64,000 nucleotides of DNA, from assembly GCA_903889445.1 (NCBI GenBank), contig CAISXF010000096.1:1-64000 (forward strand), read 5' to 3'. Within the stretch, counting starts at the first letter, position 1. Each line of letters starts with the position of its first letter. A program made the translations under genes and the position numbers. Shown in pieces: positions 47,973 to 59,204 of this stretch. This DNA comes from an uncultured Pseudomonadota bacterium (lineage in GTDB: Bacteria; Pseudomonadota; Gammaproteobacteria; Methylococcales; Methylomonadaceae). The notes below the pieces were generated by a model. That model made no database searches. It was not told where the DNA came from and worked only from the letters and a program-made list of their open reading frames with translations.

Positions 47973-48830
47973 ATGTTAAAAGTAGGCATGATAGGTTTAG
48001 GCTCAATGGGGCAAGGAATGGCGAGAAATTTGGCTCTGACTGGATTTTTAGACATGATTTATAATCGAACAGCAGAAAAAGCGCACACATTTGGTGAAAT
48101 TTTAGACGTGTCAGTCGCGCTTTCAATCGAAGAATTAGCGGCTAATGTTGACGTGATTTGTTTGTGTGTTTCACGCGACGAAGATTTATTAGAAGTCGTC
48201 CACACCCTCGCCAAAACGATTAAACCAAATAGTATCGTCGTCGATATGTCTACTGTCAGCTGCCACACCGCTAAACAGGCTGCGGCAATTTTGGCGTGTA
48301 AAAATGTGGATTTTCTCGATGCACCTGTTTCTGGCGGTGTGGAAGGAGCCAATGCGGGAAAACTAGCGATGATGGTGGGCGGTGATGCGGCGATACTGGA
48401 AAAAGTTCGTCCTATTTTAGAAGCGATGGCAACGCGCATTGTGCATATTGGCGAAACAGGAACGGGACAAGCCACAAAAGCAGTCAATCAAATTATGGGC
48501 GCAGGCATCAATCAAGCCGTCACCGAAGCGTTAGCGTTTGCAAAAGCGCAAAATTTGCCGATGGATAAAATTATTGAAGTCATTTCAAATGGTGCGTCAG
48601 GCAATTGGTTTTTGCAACATCGTGGATTAACCATGACGGAAGGCATATATCCTGCCGGTTTTAAAGTGGCACTACATCATAAAGATTTAAAAATTTGTGA
48701 GCGGATGGGTGAAAACGTCGGCATTTCGCTACCACTAACAACCCGAACCCTACTAGATTATGAACAGTTAATCGCAGAAGGTTTTGGTGATTCTGATATT
48801 TCAGCATTATATCATTTGAAAGTGAAATAA
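47973..48830 (+). CDS. NAD(P)-dependent beta-hydroxyacid dehydrogenase family oxidoreductase
   Basis: 285 aa; VGMIGLGSMGQGMARNLALTG, DAPVSGGVEGANAGKLAMMVGG, TKAVNQIMGAG. Confidence 0.93.
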   Translation: MLKVGMIGLGSMGQGMARNLALTGFLDMIYNRTAEKAHTFGEILDVSVALSIEELAANVDVICLCVSRDEDLLEVVHTLAKTIKPNSIVVDMSTVSCHTAKQAAAILACKNVDFLDAPVSGGVEGANAGKLAMMVGGDAAILEKVRPILEAMATRIVHIGETGTGQATKAVNQIMGAGINQAVTEALAFAKAQNLPMDKIIEVISNGASGNWFLQHRGLTMTEGIYPAGFKVALHHKDLKICERMGENVGISLPLTTRTLLDYEQLIAEGFGDSDISALYHLKVK

Positions 48831-49004
48831 TCGTCACAGAATGCGCCGCCTTTTAACCACCGGCAAAATGAATTAAACTTAGCGGCTGAAATCTGCCGTC
48901 GAACGCTGGATTTTTAATCGCCAAAGCACAACAATAACAAGTAATCAGCCGCTGTGCTGATTCCAAAAAATCGCTTCAATGCACATTAGGAAATTCTAAA
49001 TCAC

Positions 49005-49337
49005 ATGAACAAAGTTAAAATTAACGTTGCTTTAATCCGCTTATTTCAATTTGTCGTTTTTGTTTTATTCACTTTTATGGTGATGGCTTACACGTTTGCG
49101 ATGATACTTCTGCCCTTAGATGCCATCGTGATGTTGATTAAATTCTTGTCCCTGTTTGGACTTGGCGGCATGATCGGTGCCATTATCGCGGTACCAGCCG
49201 TCGGTTATTTAGGCATGATGGTTTATAAAATGCCTGGTTTGTGCCAATTGCTGGTCGAAATTGGCATGGATTTAGTCAACACTGGCAAAGCGCGTATCGA
49301 AGCCTTCAACAAAATCGTTGACGCAGCAAAAGCCTAA
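49005..49337 (+). CDS. Small membrane protein of unknown function
   Basis: 110 aa with two predicted hydrophobic segments; own terminator downstream. Confidence 0.6.
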   Translation: MNKVKINVALIRLFQFVVFVLFTFMVMAYTFAMILLPLDAIVMLIKFLSLFGLGGMIGAIIAVPAVGYLGMMVYKMPGLCQLLVEIGMDLVNTGKARIEAFNKIVDAAKA

Positions 49338-49356
49338 TCGTCAAACATTCCACCAA

Positions 49357-49391
49357 ACCGCCCCGAACTCTAAATGACGGGCGGTTTTTTT
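49357..49391 (+). terminator. Intrinsic terminator
   Basis: ACCGCCCCG aactctaaatga CGGGCGGTTTTTTT. Confidence 0.85.
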
Positions 49392-49417
49392 ATCACTGCA
49401 CCTTGGAAATTTCGTTC

Positions 49418-49984
49418 ATGAACACGCACCCTACTTTATTAAACACGTTAAACAGCGTTTTAGTTGTCATCGATATGCAAGGCAAATTATCGGCGGTGAT
49501 GGCTGAAAAAGACGCAGAATTGATGCACGAAAATACCATTAGTTTGCTCGAAGCGGCAAAAAACTTGGCGATTCCCGTTTTGGTAACGGAACAATATCCA
49601 AATGGATTGGGTTCAACAGAAAAAACCGTGTTGGACGCATTGCCAGACACAGCACAAGTTTTTGAAAAAACGGCTTTTTCTTGCACTGGCGCAAGTGGTT
49701 TTATGCCTGCGTTGAATATTATCGCGCGTAAACAGATTATTTTGGTGGGACAGGAAGCGCACGTTTGCGTTTTACAAACCGCGTTAGATTTAATGGCATT
49801 GGGTTACCAAGTTCACGTCGTGGAAGATGCGATTTGTGCGCGAAAAGCCGAGCATAAATTTTACGCAATGCAACGTTTGCAAGCCCAAAATGCGGTGATT
49901 ACGAATTATGAATCGGTGTTATTTGAATGGTTGCGTGACGCAACGCATCCCGATTTTAAAGCTGTTTCTAGCTTATTACGTTGA
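49418..49984 (+). CDS. Isochorismatase-like hydrolase
   Basis: LNSVLVVIDMQGKLSAVM, IPVLVTEQYPNGLGSTEKTV, KQIILVGQEAHVCVLQTALDLMALGYQVHVVEDAICAR. Confidence 0.92.
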   Translation: MNTHPTLLNTLNSVLVVIDMQGKLSAVMAEKDAELMHENTISLLEAAKNLAIPVLVTEQYPNGLGSTEKTVLDALPDTAQVFEKTAFSCTGASGFMPALNIIARKQIILVGQEAHVCVLQTALDLMALGYQVHVVEDAICARKAEHKFYAMQRLQAQNAVITNYESVLFEWLRDATHPDFKAVSSLLR

Positions 49985-49996
49985 GATTTTACAATA

Positions 49997-50335
49997 ATGT
50001 TGACTGATTTTTTAGCAAAGATTAAAGAAAATACGCCTGTGAGTTTTGCTGAAACAATGGCGGTCATCGCTGAAAATTACGTTTATTCACCCACGGCATT
50101 TCAGAATGGTGAACTGAATAATGCTGCGGGACAAAATGAAGGTTCGTGTAAAATTTTCGCGTTCGCACAACTAAATGAATTAACCGAAAAACAAACGTTA
50201 TCGTTGTTTGGTGATTATTACCGCGTTGATGTTTTGCAAAATCCCGATGCAAACGATCATCAAAATATTCGGCAATTTATGCGACAGGGTTGGACGGGGA
50301 TTCTGTTTGAAAATGCTGCATTGAAAGCCACTTAA
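49997..50335 (+). CDS. HopJ type III effector family protein
   Basis: 112 aa; VSFAETMAVIAENYVYSPTAFQNGELNNAAGQNEGSCKIFAFAQLNELT...LFGDYYR. Confidence 0.85.
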   Translation: MLTDFLAKIKENTPVSFAETMAVIAENYVYSPTAFQNGELNNAAGQNEGSCKIFAFAQLNELTEKQTLSLFGDYYRVDVLQNPDANDHQNIRQFMRQGWTGILFENAALKAT

Positions 50336-50408
50336 TTTTTCTGCCAACAAAGGCTGCTGGTCAAGTCATCAGCAGTGTGGGTAGGTAACAGAGCGTAGTA
50401 ATCCTAAG

Positions 50409-50669
50409 TTATTGCTCGCGTATAATGCCTTTCGTGGAGCGGAAACCAAGTTTCATGTTAAAAAATCCCGTTACATTTTTAGTAACGCGATATTCGACTT
50501 TTAGGATAAATCGATTACTGAAATGCAAACTATCTCGAGCGCGAACTTTTTCGATATGAAAACGATTGGTTAGCTGCCCGATAACGTTTTCGACTAATCG
50601 CCGTGTTTTCATCAGTGGCTCAAAATCTGAAAAATTAGCTACAGCATTGCAAAACGCGAAAGCAAACAT
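50409..50669 (-). pseudogene. C-terminal remnant of a transposase (IS982-like)
   Basis: PLMKTRRLVENVIGQLTNRFHIEKVRARDSLHFSNRFILKV resembles the IS982-family transposase C-terminus; no N-terminal catalytic part nearby. Confidence 0.6.
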
Positions 50670-50708
50670 GAGTGCGCTTTCGTAAAATTGCGATTCACGC
50701 TTTAACCA

Positions 50709-50744
50709 TAAAAAAAGCCCGTTTTTAAACGGGCTTTTTTTTTT
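50709..50744. terminator. Bidirectional intrinsic terminator
   Basis: aaaaaaagcccgtttttaaacgggctttttttttt. Confidence 0.92.
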
Positions 50745-50768
50745 GAAGCGTTACGTCTGATTACAAAA

Positions 50769-51830
50769 TTACTGCGAAACACCCGTAATCGTCACCGTCA
50801 CGTTTTCACCTTTTTTGGCTTTCAAACCCGCTGCGTTACAATTCCACTCTTTCGCGCCATCTGCCAACGGAATCTTTTTGCTCACGCCAGTTTTCAGGTT
50901 TTTACAAACTGCGCTGTATTTTTGAACGCCATTTATCGTGCCGCTAAGTTGTCCCATGTTGTACAACGATTTAATTTCGGTTTCTGAAAGGGCGCGGTTG
51001 TAAATACGAGTCTCATCAATTTGCCCAGCAAAACGAGATGAACCTGCACCACCGTTGTACCACTGGTGATAGGCAAGATACTGTGGTGAATCTTGGAAAT
51101 TAACAAATGTACTGGAGACGCTTTCAATAAGTACGTTGTCGAAATAAAAATTAGTTTTTGACGATGATGCTGTTATAGCTACTGTATGCCAATTACCATC
51201 TGAAAGACTTACAACGGATTTACTTTGACCTTGAACCCAAATATCTCCATTACTTGAATTTATAAACAATGCCAAAAAATGACTAAGATCTGAATTGTCG
51301 CCTATTGACCAGACCGCACCAGTTGGATCGTAATTATTTGCGGCTTCCCATTTTACGCGAGCGTAAAAACTCACCTCTGAGCCTGTGTAATCGGGTAGTA
51401 CAACCCAATCTTTTTTATCAAACCAACCACTATTACTGGTATTTAAAAAACGTAATGTTTTACCTTTTACGCCATCGACACATTGAGGATTACCGTTAAT
51501 CGTTCCGTCGTGACCATTGCCACTATTATCTTTCGCGGTGCAATCATCAAACGAATAATTAGCCACTAAACCCGTGTTTAAATCAGCATAAGTAGGTGAA
51601 AAAACGAACAAAGAACCCAAGAAAAGGCTTGACAGTGCAAGTTTAGATTTTAGAATTTTTTGACTGACTGACTGACTGACTGACTGACTGACTGACTGAC
51701 TGACTGACTGACTGACTGACTGACTGACTGACTGACTGACTGACTGACTGACTGACTGCGCCAGCCAATTTTCTGTTTTAGGTTGAACATTTTTGAATCT
51801 CCTGAAAAGGAATGAAAAGTTTAACGGCAT
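50769..51830 (-). CDS. Secreted LamG/concanavalin-like domain protein with SQSV tandem-repeat N-terminus (phase-variable candidate)
   Basis: Signal peptide KILKSKLALSSLFLGSLFVFSPTYA lies downstream of a (SQSV)n tract; LamG region GLVANYSFDDCTAKDNSGNGHDGTING...QIDETRIYNRALSETEIKSLY. Start codon uncertain (see findings). Confidence 0.8.
   Translation of the reverse strand: MPLNFSFLFRRFKNVQPKTENWLAQSVSQSVSQSVSQSVSQSVSQSVSQSVSQSVSQKILKSKLALSSLFLGSLFVFSPTYADLNTGLVANYSFDDCTAKDNSGNGHDGTINGNPQCVDGVKGKTLRFLNTSNSGWFDKKDWVVLPDYTGSEVSFYARVKWEAANNYDPTGAVWSIGDNSDLSHFLALFINSSNGDIWVQGQSKSVVSLSDGNWHTVAITASSSKTNFYFDNVLIESVSSTFVNFQDSPQYLAYHQWYNGGAGSSRFAGQIDETRIYNRALSETEIKSLYNMGQLSGTINGVQKYSAVCKNLKTGVSKKIPLADGAKEWNCNAAGLKAKKGENVTVTITGVSQ
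51661..51758. repeat. Perfect tetranucleotide microsatellite (TGAC)24.5
   Basis: 98 bp uninterrupted period-4 sequence. Confidence 0.97.
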
Positions 51831-51837
51831 TTACTAA

Positions 51838-52986
<1,149 letters not shown>

Positions 52987-52998
52987 GGCAGGGACGTT

Positions 52999-55374
52999 AT
53001 GGAAATCAGTGAAACGTGGTTAAGAACCTACATCAATCCCGCACTCAGCACGGAAGAACTCGTCGCGCAAATCACGATGGCAGGTTTGGAAGTCGATGCG
53101 GTTGAACCCGTCGCGGCAGAATTTAGCGGCGTGGTGGTCGGTGAAGTCATCGAAATGGAAAAACATCCCGACGCAGACAAATTAAACGTTTGCCGCGTGA
53201 ATGTGGGCGAAGCTGAACTTTTACAAATTGTCTGCGGCGCAGCCAATGTGCGCGTCGGTTTGAAAATTCCAGCGGCATTATGTGGCGCAATTTTGCCTGG
53301 CGATTTCAAAATCAAACCATCAAAATTACGCGGCGTTGAATCGTTCGGCATGTTGTGTTCGGCAAAAGAATTAGGCTTAGTTGCCGAAGCCGAAGGCTTA
53401 ATGGAATTGCCTGCTGACGCGCCCATCGGCACCGATATTCGTGCGTATTTACAACTCAATGACCACAGCATCGAAGTTGATTTAACACCCAATCGCGCCG
53501 ATTGTTTGAGTGTGGAAGGCGTGGCGCGTGAAGTGGCGGTTTTAAATAAAATGCCGTTAAACATTCCCGCGTTTGAACCCGTTGCGATTACCCATTCTGC
53601 AAAATTATCCGTTACGGTTGAAGCGACTGAAGCCTGTCCGCGTTATTTAGGGCGCATAATTTCAGGCGTAAATAATCAAGCCGAAACACCGCTTTGGATG
53701 GCTGAACGTTTACGTCGTTCAGGTTTGCGCTTGCTCAGTCCATTGGTCGATGTGACGAATTATGTGTTGTTCGAATTGGGTCAACCGCTACACGTTTTCG
53801 ATTCGGCAAAATTAAACGGTGGCATTACTGTTCGTTATGCCGTCAATGGTGAAACCTTAGAATTATTAAACGCGCAAACGATGATGTTTGACGAAAAAAG
53901 TCTAGTGATTACCGACGACGAAAGCGCGTTGGCGTTCGCAGGCGTGATGGGTGGAAGTTATTCCGCAGTTCATGAAAATACGCAAAGTGTGTTTTTAGAA
54001 TGTGCGTTTTTCGCGCCACTTTCAATCGCGGGAAAAGCCCGTCAATTCGGTTTACACACCGATTCATCGCACCGTTTTGAACGCGGCGTGGATTTTGAAT
54101 TGCAAAACCGCGCCATCGAACGCGCCACGCAATTGATTTTGGAAATTTGTGGTGGACAAGCGGGTGAAATTACGGAAATCACGACGAATTCTGAATTGCC
54201 AAAACGGGAACCGATTCGCTTTCGTGAAACCAAATTAAACAAAATTTTAGGTATGTCATTTGAACCTGAAAACGTTTGTGGAATTTTGGAACGTTTGGGC
54301 ATGAAAGTCGTCGCGCAAACTTACGGCTGGTTGGTTACGCCGCCAAGTTTCCGTTTCGACATTGCGATTGAAGCCGATTTGATTGAAGAAATTGCGCGAA
54401 TTCACGGCTACAACAATTTGCCAAATAACCAAATTTTGGTGCGTTCATCGTTAAATGAAGCCACCGAAACGGTTTTAGATTTAGATCGCGTCAAAGATTT
54501 GTTGGTCGATTGCGGTTATCAAGAAGCGATTACTTACAGTTTTGTCGATGAAAATTTGCAAAAAACGATTGCGCCCAGTGCGGAATTTATTCGTTTGCAA
54601 AACCCAATTTCTGCTGATTTAGCGGTGATGCGAACCACGTTGTGGGGCGGATTATTAACGGCGGCGTTGTACAATACAAATCGTCAACAAACGCGCGTGC
54701 GTTTATTTGAATCGGGTTTGCGTTTCGTGCAAAAAGACGGCGAAACGTTACAAGAAAAAATGCTCGCAGGTTTGGCGTTGGGCAATGCGTGGAATGAACA
54801 ATGGGGCGAACAAGAACGCCCGTTGGATTTTTACGACGTGAAAGCCGACGTGGAAGCAATGTTTGCGTTAACGGGTTGCAACGTGCAATTTGTCGCCGAT
54901 TCGCACGAAACTTTGCATTCGGGTCAAAGTGCGAAAATTTTGAATCAAAGCGGCGACGTTGTAGGCTGGTTAGGCATGTTGCACCCGAATTTAGAACAAC
55001 AATTAGGTTTTGAAACGCCCGTATTTTTGTTTGAATTAGCGCAAGATTTATTGCTACAAAAACAAAACGCTAGCTTCAAAACGTTATCGAAATTCCCTTC
55101 TGTGCGTCGCGATTTAGCGTTATTGGTTAAAGAAGAAGTCGCAGCAGGCGATATAATCGCAGCAATTCAATCGTGTGCGGAACCACTTTTACAAGAAGCG
55201 GTCATTTTTGATGTGTATCGCGGCAAAGGTGTAGAAGACGGTTTTAAAAGCGTCGCGCTGAGTTTAGTGCTGCAAAATCAAGCACAAACGCTTACAGATA
55301 TTGAAATTGATGCTATAGTTAGCACGTTCCTAGACACCCTGACCCAAAAAACGGGCGCAAAATTAAGAGATTAA
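52999..55374 (+). CDS. pheT: Phenylalanine--tRNA ligase beta subunit
   Basis: 791 aa; [51 protein letters not shown]. Confidence 0.97.
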   Translation: MEISETWLRTYINPALSTEELVAQITMAGLEVDAVEPVAAEFSGVVVGEVIEMEKHPDADKLNVCRVNVGEAELLQIVCGAANVRVGLKIPAALCGAILPGDFKIKPSKLRGVESFGMLCSAKELGLVAEAEGLMELPADAPIGTDIRAYLQLNDHSIEVDLTPNRADCLSVEGVAREVAVLNKMPLNIPAFEPVAITHSAKLSVTVEATEACPRYLGRIISGVNNQAETPLWMAERLRRSGLRLLSPLVDVTNYVLFELGQPLHVFDSAKLNGGITVRYAVNGETLELLNAQTMMFDEKSLVITDDESALAFAGVMGGSYSAVHENTQSVFLECAFFAPLSIAGKARQFGLHTDSSHRFERGVDFELQNRAIERATQLILEICGGQAGEITEITTNSELPKREPIRFRETKLNKILGMSFEPENVCGILERLGMKVVAQTYGWLVTPPSFRFDIAIEADLIEEIARIHGYNNLPNNQILVRSSLNEATETVLDLDRVKDLLVDCGYQEAITYSFVDENLQKTIAPSAEFIRLQNPISADLAVMRTTLWGGLLTAALYNTNRQQTRVRLFESGLRFVQKDGETLQEKMLAGLALGNAWNEQWGEQERPLDFYDVKADVEAMFALTGCNVQFVADSHETLHSGQSAKILNQSGDVVGWLGMLHPNLEQQLGFETPVFLFELAQDLLLQKQNASFKTLSKFPSVRRDLALLVKEEVAAGDIIAAIQSCAEPLLQEAVIFDVYRGKGVEDGFKSVALSLVLQNQAQTLTDIEIDAIVSTFLDTLTQKTGAKLRD

Positions 55375-55376
55375 AT

Positions 55377-55676
55377 ATGGCATTAACAAAAGCAGATTTC
55401 GCCGAAAATTTATTTAACGTATTAGGTTTGAATAAACGCGAAGCCAAAGACATGGTAGATCTTTTCTTTGAAGAAATTAAACATTCATTAGATCACGGCG
55501 AACAAGTCAAACTTTCTGGTTTTGGTAAATTTGAATTGCGTGATAAAACAGGTCGTCCTGGACGCAATCCAAAAACAGGCAAAGAAATTCCGATTACAGC
55601 ACGCCGTGTAGTGACGTTTAGATCGGGTCAAAAACTTAAAGCACGAGTAGAAGCGTATGCTGGATCCGAGTACTAA
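55377..55676 (+). CDS. ihfA: Integration host factor subunit alpha
   Basis: [57 protein letters not shown]. Confidence 0.96.
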   Translation: MALTKADFAENLFNVLGLNKREAKDMVDLFFEEIKHSLDHGEQVKLSGFGKFELRDKTGRPGRNPKTGKEIPITARRVVTFRSGQKLKARVEAYAGSEY

Positions 55677-56010
55677 CAACGAATTGCCGTCCATTCCGGC
55701 AAAATGCTATTTTAGCATTGGTGAAGTCAGTGAATTGTGTGGCGTAAAACCGCACGTTTTACGTTATTGGGAACAAGAATTTACCGAAATTAACCCCGTT
55801 AAACGCCGTGGCAATCGCCGCTATTATCAGCGTCACGATGTGTTAATTATTCGGCAAATTCGGGCGTTACTTTATGAACAAGGTTATACCATTGGCGGTG
55901 CGAAGGCACATTTGTCGAGTGCTGACTCAAAAAATGACACCACGCGCACCAAACAACTGATTCACCAAATGGTGACAGAATTAGAAGCTATTTTAGAATT
56001 GCTGAATTAA
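55657..56010 (+). CDS. MerR family transcriptional regulator
   Basis: [46 protein letters not shown]; standard neighbour of ihfA. Confidence 0.93.
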   Translation: MLDPSTNNELPSIPAKCYFSIGEVSELCGVKPHVLRYWEQEFTEINPVKRRGNRRYYQRHDVLIIRQIRALLYEQGYTIGGAKAHLSSADSKNDTTRTKQLIHQMVTELEAILELLN

Positions 56011-56040
56011 CTTCGTCATCTTGAAATTCAAAAAACAGCT

Positions 56041-56083
56041 GCGATAACACGCTTTTTAAACGGTGTTATCGCGTTTTCGTTTT
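56041..56083 (+). terminator. Intrinsic terminator after the pheST-ihfA-merR operon
   Basis: GCGATAACAC gctttttaaacg GTGTTATCGC gttttcgtttt. Confidence 0.82.
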
Positions 56084-56110
56084 AGCCAACCTTCAAATTC
56101 AAAATAAATC

Positions 56111-56704
56111 ATGAACTCACGCATTGCCACCGTAGAACGCAACACGCTCGAAACGCAAATCACCATCACCGTCAATTTGGACGGTACGGGCAAAACCGAT
56201 TTTAAAACAGGCGTACCGTTTTTGAATCACATGCTCGATCAAATTGCCCGACACGGCATGATTGACCTCAGCGTCGATGCGAAAGGCGATTTAGATATTG
56301 ACGCGCATCACACTGTGGAAGATGTCGGCATTACGCTGGGTCAAGCGTTTGCCAAAGCGTTGGGCGATAAAAAAGGCATTTCGCGTTACGGTCACGCTTA
56401 CGTTCCGCTCGATGAATCGTTGTCGCGGGTGGTGATTGATTTTTCAGGTCGCCCCAGTTTGTATTATGAAGTGATTTTTAATCGCGCGTTTATCGGCAAT
56501 TTTGATGTCGATTTGTTGCGCGAATTCTTTCAAGGTTTCGTGAATCACGCAGGCGTGACGTTACATATTGATAATTTGAAAGGTGGCAACGCACATCATA
56601 TCGCTGAAACTGTTTTCAAGGCTTTTGGTCGTGCGGTGCGAAATGCAATCACGTTTGATGAACGAATGAGCGGCATTATGCCTTCGACGAAAGGAGTTTT
56701 GTAA
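56111..56704 (+). CDS. hisB: Imidazoleglycerol-phosphate dehydratase
   Basis: 197 aa; [46 protein letters not shown]. Confidence 0.96.
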   Translation: MNSRIATVERNTLETQITITVNLDGTGKTDFKTGVPFLNHMLDQIARHGMIDLSVDAKGDLDIDAHHTVEDVGITLGQAFAKALGDKKGISRYGHAYVPLDESLSRVVIDFSGRPSLYYEVIFNRAFIGNFDVDLLREFFQGFVNHAGVTLHIDNLKGGNAHHIAETVFKAFGRAVRNAITFDERMSGIMPSTKGVL

Positions 56705-57342
56705 TGTCTACGGTCGCGGTGATTGATTACGGCATGGGCAATTTACATTCGATTTCAAAAGCGTTGCAACATGCCGCGCCCGACGTTGAAGTTGTTGTCA
56801 CGTCGGATGCCGAAACAATTTTAAAGGCTGACCGTGTTGTTTTTCCAGGTGTTGGCGCGATGCGAGATTGCATGAAAGCATTGCACGATTTGAATTTGGT
56901 CGATGTGATTAAACAAGTCGCAGAAACGAAACCGTTGCTCGGAATTTGTTTGGGAATGCAGGCGTTGTTGATTGATAGCCAAGAAAATGGTCACACCGAT
57001 TGTTTGGGAATTTTGGACGGTCACGTTTTGAAATTCGCCGACCCGTTGCTCGATGAAAATGGCGAGATTTTAAAAGTCCCGCACATGGGTTGGAATCAAG
57101 TGAAACAACACGCGCATCCGTTGTGGCGCGGCATTCCAGACGAAAGCCGATTTTATTTTGTTCACAGTTATTATACCGCTGTGCAAAACGAAGCGTTGAT
57201 TGCGGGAACGAGTGATTATCCGAATGCGTTTGCCTGTGCATTGATGAAAAATAATGTGTTTGCGGTGCAATTTCACCCTGAAAAAAGCCAAACTGTCGGG
57301 CTGCAATTATTGGCGAATTTTTTGAATTGGAATGGCGCGTAA
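56704..57342 (+). CDS. hisH: Imidazole glycerol phosphate synthase subunit HisH
   Basis: 212 aa; VIDYGMGNLHSISKAL, PLLGICLGMQALL, VQFHPEKSQ. Confidence 0.96.
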   Translation: MSTVAVIDYGMGNLHSISKALQHAAPDVEVVVTSDAETILKADRVVFPGVGAMRDCMKALHDLNLVDVIKQVAETKPLLGICLGMQALLIDSQENGHTDCLGILDGHVLKFADPLLDENGEILKVPHMGWNQVKQHAHPLWRGIPDESRFYFVHSYYTAVQNEALIAGTSDYPNAFACALMKNNVFAVQFHPEKSQTVGLQLLANFLNWNGA

Positions 57343-57347
57343 TTTCT

Positions 57348-58139
57348 ATGTTTAAAAGTAGTTTTTTATTTTGTATCCTTTTTCTTTCAATGAACAATGC
57401 CTTTGCCACAACGCAAAGCATCGGCACTTACACAAATGGCTGTTTGAGTGATTCGGTGGCGTTGCCGATTGATGGCACGGGTTATCAAGTGATGCGTTTG
57501 TCGCGCGAACGAATTTATGGTCATCCGAATCTGATTCAATTTATTCAAAACCTTGGGCAAACCGTGGCAACCGAACACGCCAGCAATTTGTTGATTGGTG
57601 ATTTGGGACAACGTCACGGCGGACGTACTCCGAGCGGACATCGCAGTCATCAAAACGGGCTGGATGTGGATATTTGGTTTTCGTTATCGACCGCGAATAC
57701 ATTGACCGACCACGAACGCGAAACATTAAGCGCGACTTCGATGTTAGCCAGCTCAGATAAAATTGCGTTAAACGAATGGACTTCGGCTCACGAACAAGTT
57801 TTAAAAACTGCCGCGCAATTACCCGACGTGGAACGTATTTTTGTGAATCCGATTATCAAACGTGAACTTTGCAAACACGCCGAACCAAATAATCGTGCTT
57901 GGTTACGCAAAATTCGCCCGTGGTGGAAACACGATGACCATTTTCATGTGCGTTTAAGTTGCCCGAAAGACAACCCACATTGCGAACATCAAGAGCCTTT
58001 GCCGTCGGGTGATGGTTGTGGCGACGATTTGGCGTGGTGGTTTTCATTTGAAGCCACGCATCCCGTCAAAGGAAAAGAATCGGCATCTGCTGAACCGCCT
58101 GCCGTGCCTGAATTATGTCGGCAATTACTAAAAAATTAA
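57348..58139 (+). CDS. mepA: Penicillin-insensitive murein endopeptidase
   Basis: Signal peptide; LLIGDLGQRHGGRTPSGHRSHQNGLDVDIWF; HDDHFHVRLSCP. Confidence 0.93.
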   Translation: MFKSSFLFCILFLSMNNAFATTQSIGTYTNGCLSDSVALPIDGTGYQVMRLSRERIYGHPNLIQFIQNLGQTVATEHASNLLIGDLGQRHGGRTPSGHRSHQNGLDVDIWFSLSTANTLTDHERETLSATSMLASSDKIALNEWTSAHEQVLKTAAQLPDVERIFVNPIIKRELCKHAEPNNRAWLRKIRPWWKHDDHFHVRLSCPKDNPHCEHQEPLPSGDGCGDDLAWWFSFEATHPVKGKESASAEPPAVPELCRQLLKN

Positions 58140-58146
58140 GAGAAAA

Positions 58147-59055
58147 ATGGACAAATTAACCAGCATGAAAGTATTTGAGCGGGTCGCTAAAGCAGGCAGT
58201 TTTGTCGGCGGCGCACGCGAGTTGGGCATTTCCCGCGCAATGGCGACCAAACACATCATGAATCTTGAAGCAGATTTGCGAACGCGCTTATTTAACCGCA
58301 CCACGCGCAGTTTGAGTTTAACGGACTTGGGTTTGGCGTATTTGGAACGCTGTTCGCAAGTATTGCTCGACATTGAGGACATGGAATCCGCCATTACGCA
58401 TTTGCAAAATGAACCGCGCGGCACGTTAAAAATCAGTGCGCCGCCGGTGATTGGTGCGACACATATCACCCGCGCGGTGGCGGAATTTTTAAAAATTTAT
58501 CCCGATTTAAATGTCGAGATGGTTTTGCAAAGTAGTCACACCGATTTAATTGACGAAGGTATTGATATTGCGATTTATTTGGGGGATTTGGACGACACCA
58601 GCATGGTAGCGCGAAAATTAGCCAGTTCGTCGATGATTGTGTGTGGGTCGCCCGATTATTTGGAAAAATATGGCGTGCCACAAACGCCTGAAGATTTGGT
58701 GAATCACAGTTGTTTGGTCAATTGGGCGAGTGCGCCGCAAGATAAATGGAAATTCAAAACGGATGCGGGTTATACCACGATTCATGTGTCGGGAAGAATG
58801 CAATCTAACGTCGCCGAAGCCAATCGAGTCGCAGCATTGAACGGTTTGGGTTTGGTGGTTTTAGCGTCTTATGTGGTGCGACGCGATATTGAAAAGGGTA
58901 AACTAAAAACCGTTCTGGAAAATTATGCGTTGCCACCGCTGGATATTCACGCTGTTTATCCGCACCGTAAATATCTTTCAGCCAAAGTGCGCTGTTTTTT
59001 AGATTTTTTACAACAATGGTTAGAGCCGCGCGTGTCTATTTCTTGGACGCGGTAA
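58147..59055 (+). CDS. LysR family transcriptional regulator
   Basis: 302 aa; MDKLTSMKVFERVAKAGSFVGGARELGISRAMATKHIMNLEADLRTRLFNRTTRSLSLTDLG. Confidence 0.93.
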   Translation: MDKLTSMKVFERVAKAGSFVGGARELGISRAMATKHIMNLEADLRTRLFNRTTRSLSLTDLGLAYLERCSQVLLDIEDMESAITHLQNEPRGTLKISAPPVIGATHITRAVAEFLKIYPDLNVEMVLQSSHTDLIDEGIDIAIYLGDLDDTSMVARKLASSSMIVCGSPDYLEKYGVPQTPEDLVNHSCLVNWASAPQDKWKFKTDAGYTTIHVSGRMQSNVAEANRVAALNGLGLVVLASYVVRRDIEKGKLKTVLENYALPPLDIHAVYPHRKYLSAKVRCFLDFLQQWLEPRVSISWTR

Positions 59056-59204
59056 GTTTAGGTGAGCATAATCGGTTTAACTTTTTTTGTATAGTAGCGT
59101 AGTATTTCGAGTTGTAGACAAAAGGTTTACGTTTTTGTGCCGATAAACGAATTGGCGCGATATTTACAGAATTTTATTTTTCATCAATCCACGAGGATTT
59201 AAAA

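Noticed and set aside
48838-49004. Possible ncRNA (AATCAGC...GCTGATT hairpin) in the intergenic region
   Set aside because: Single short stem with no promoter or terminator evidence.
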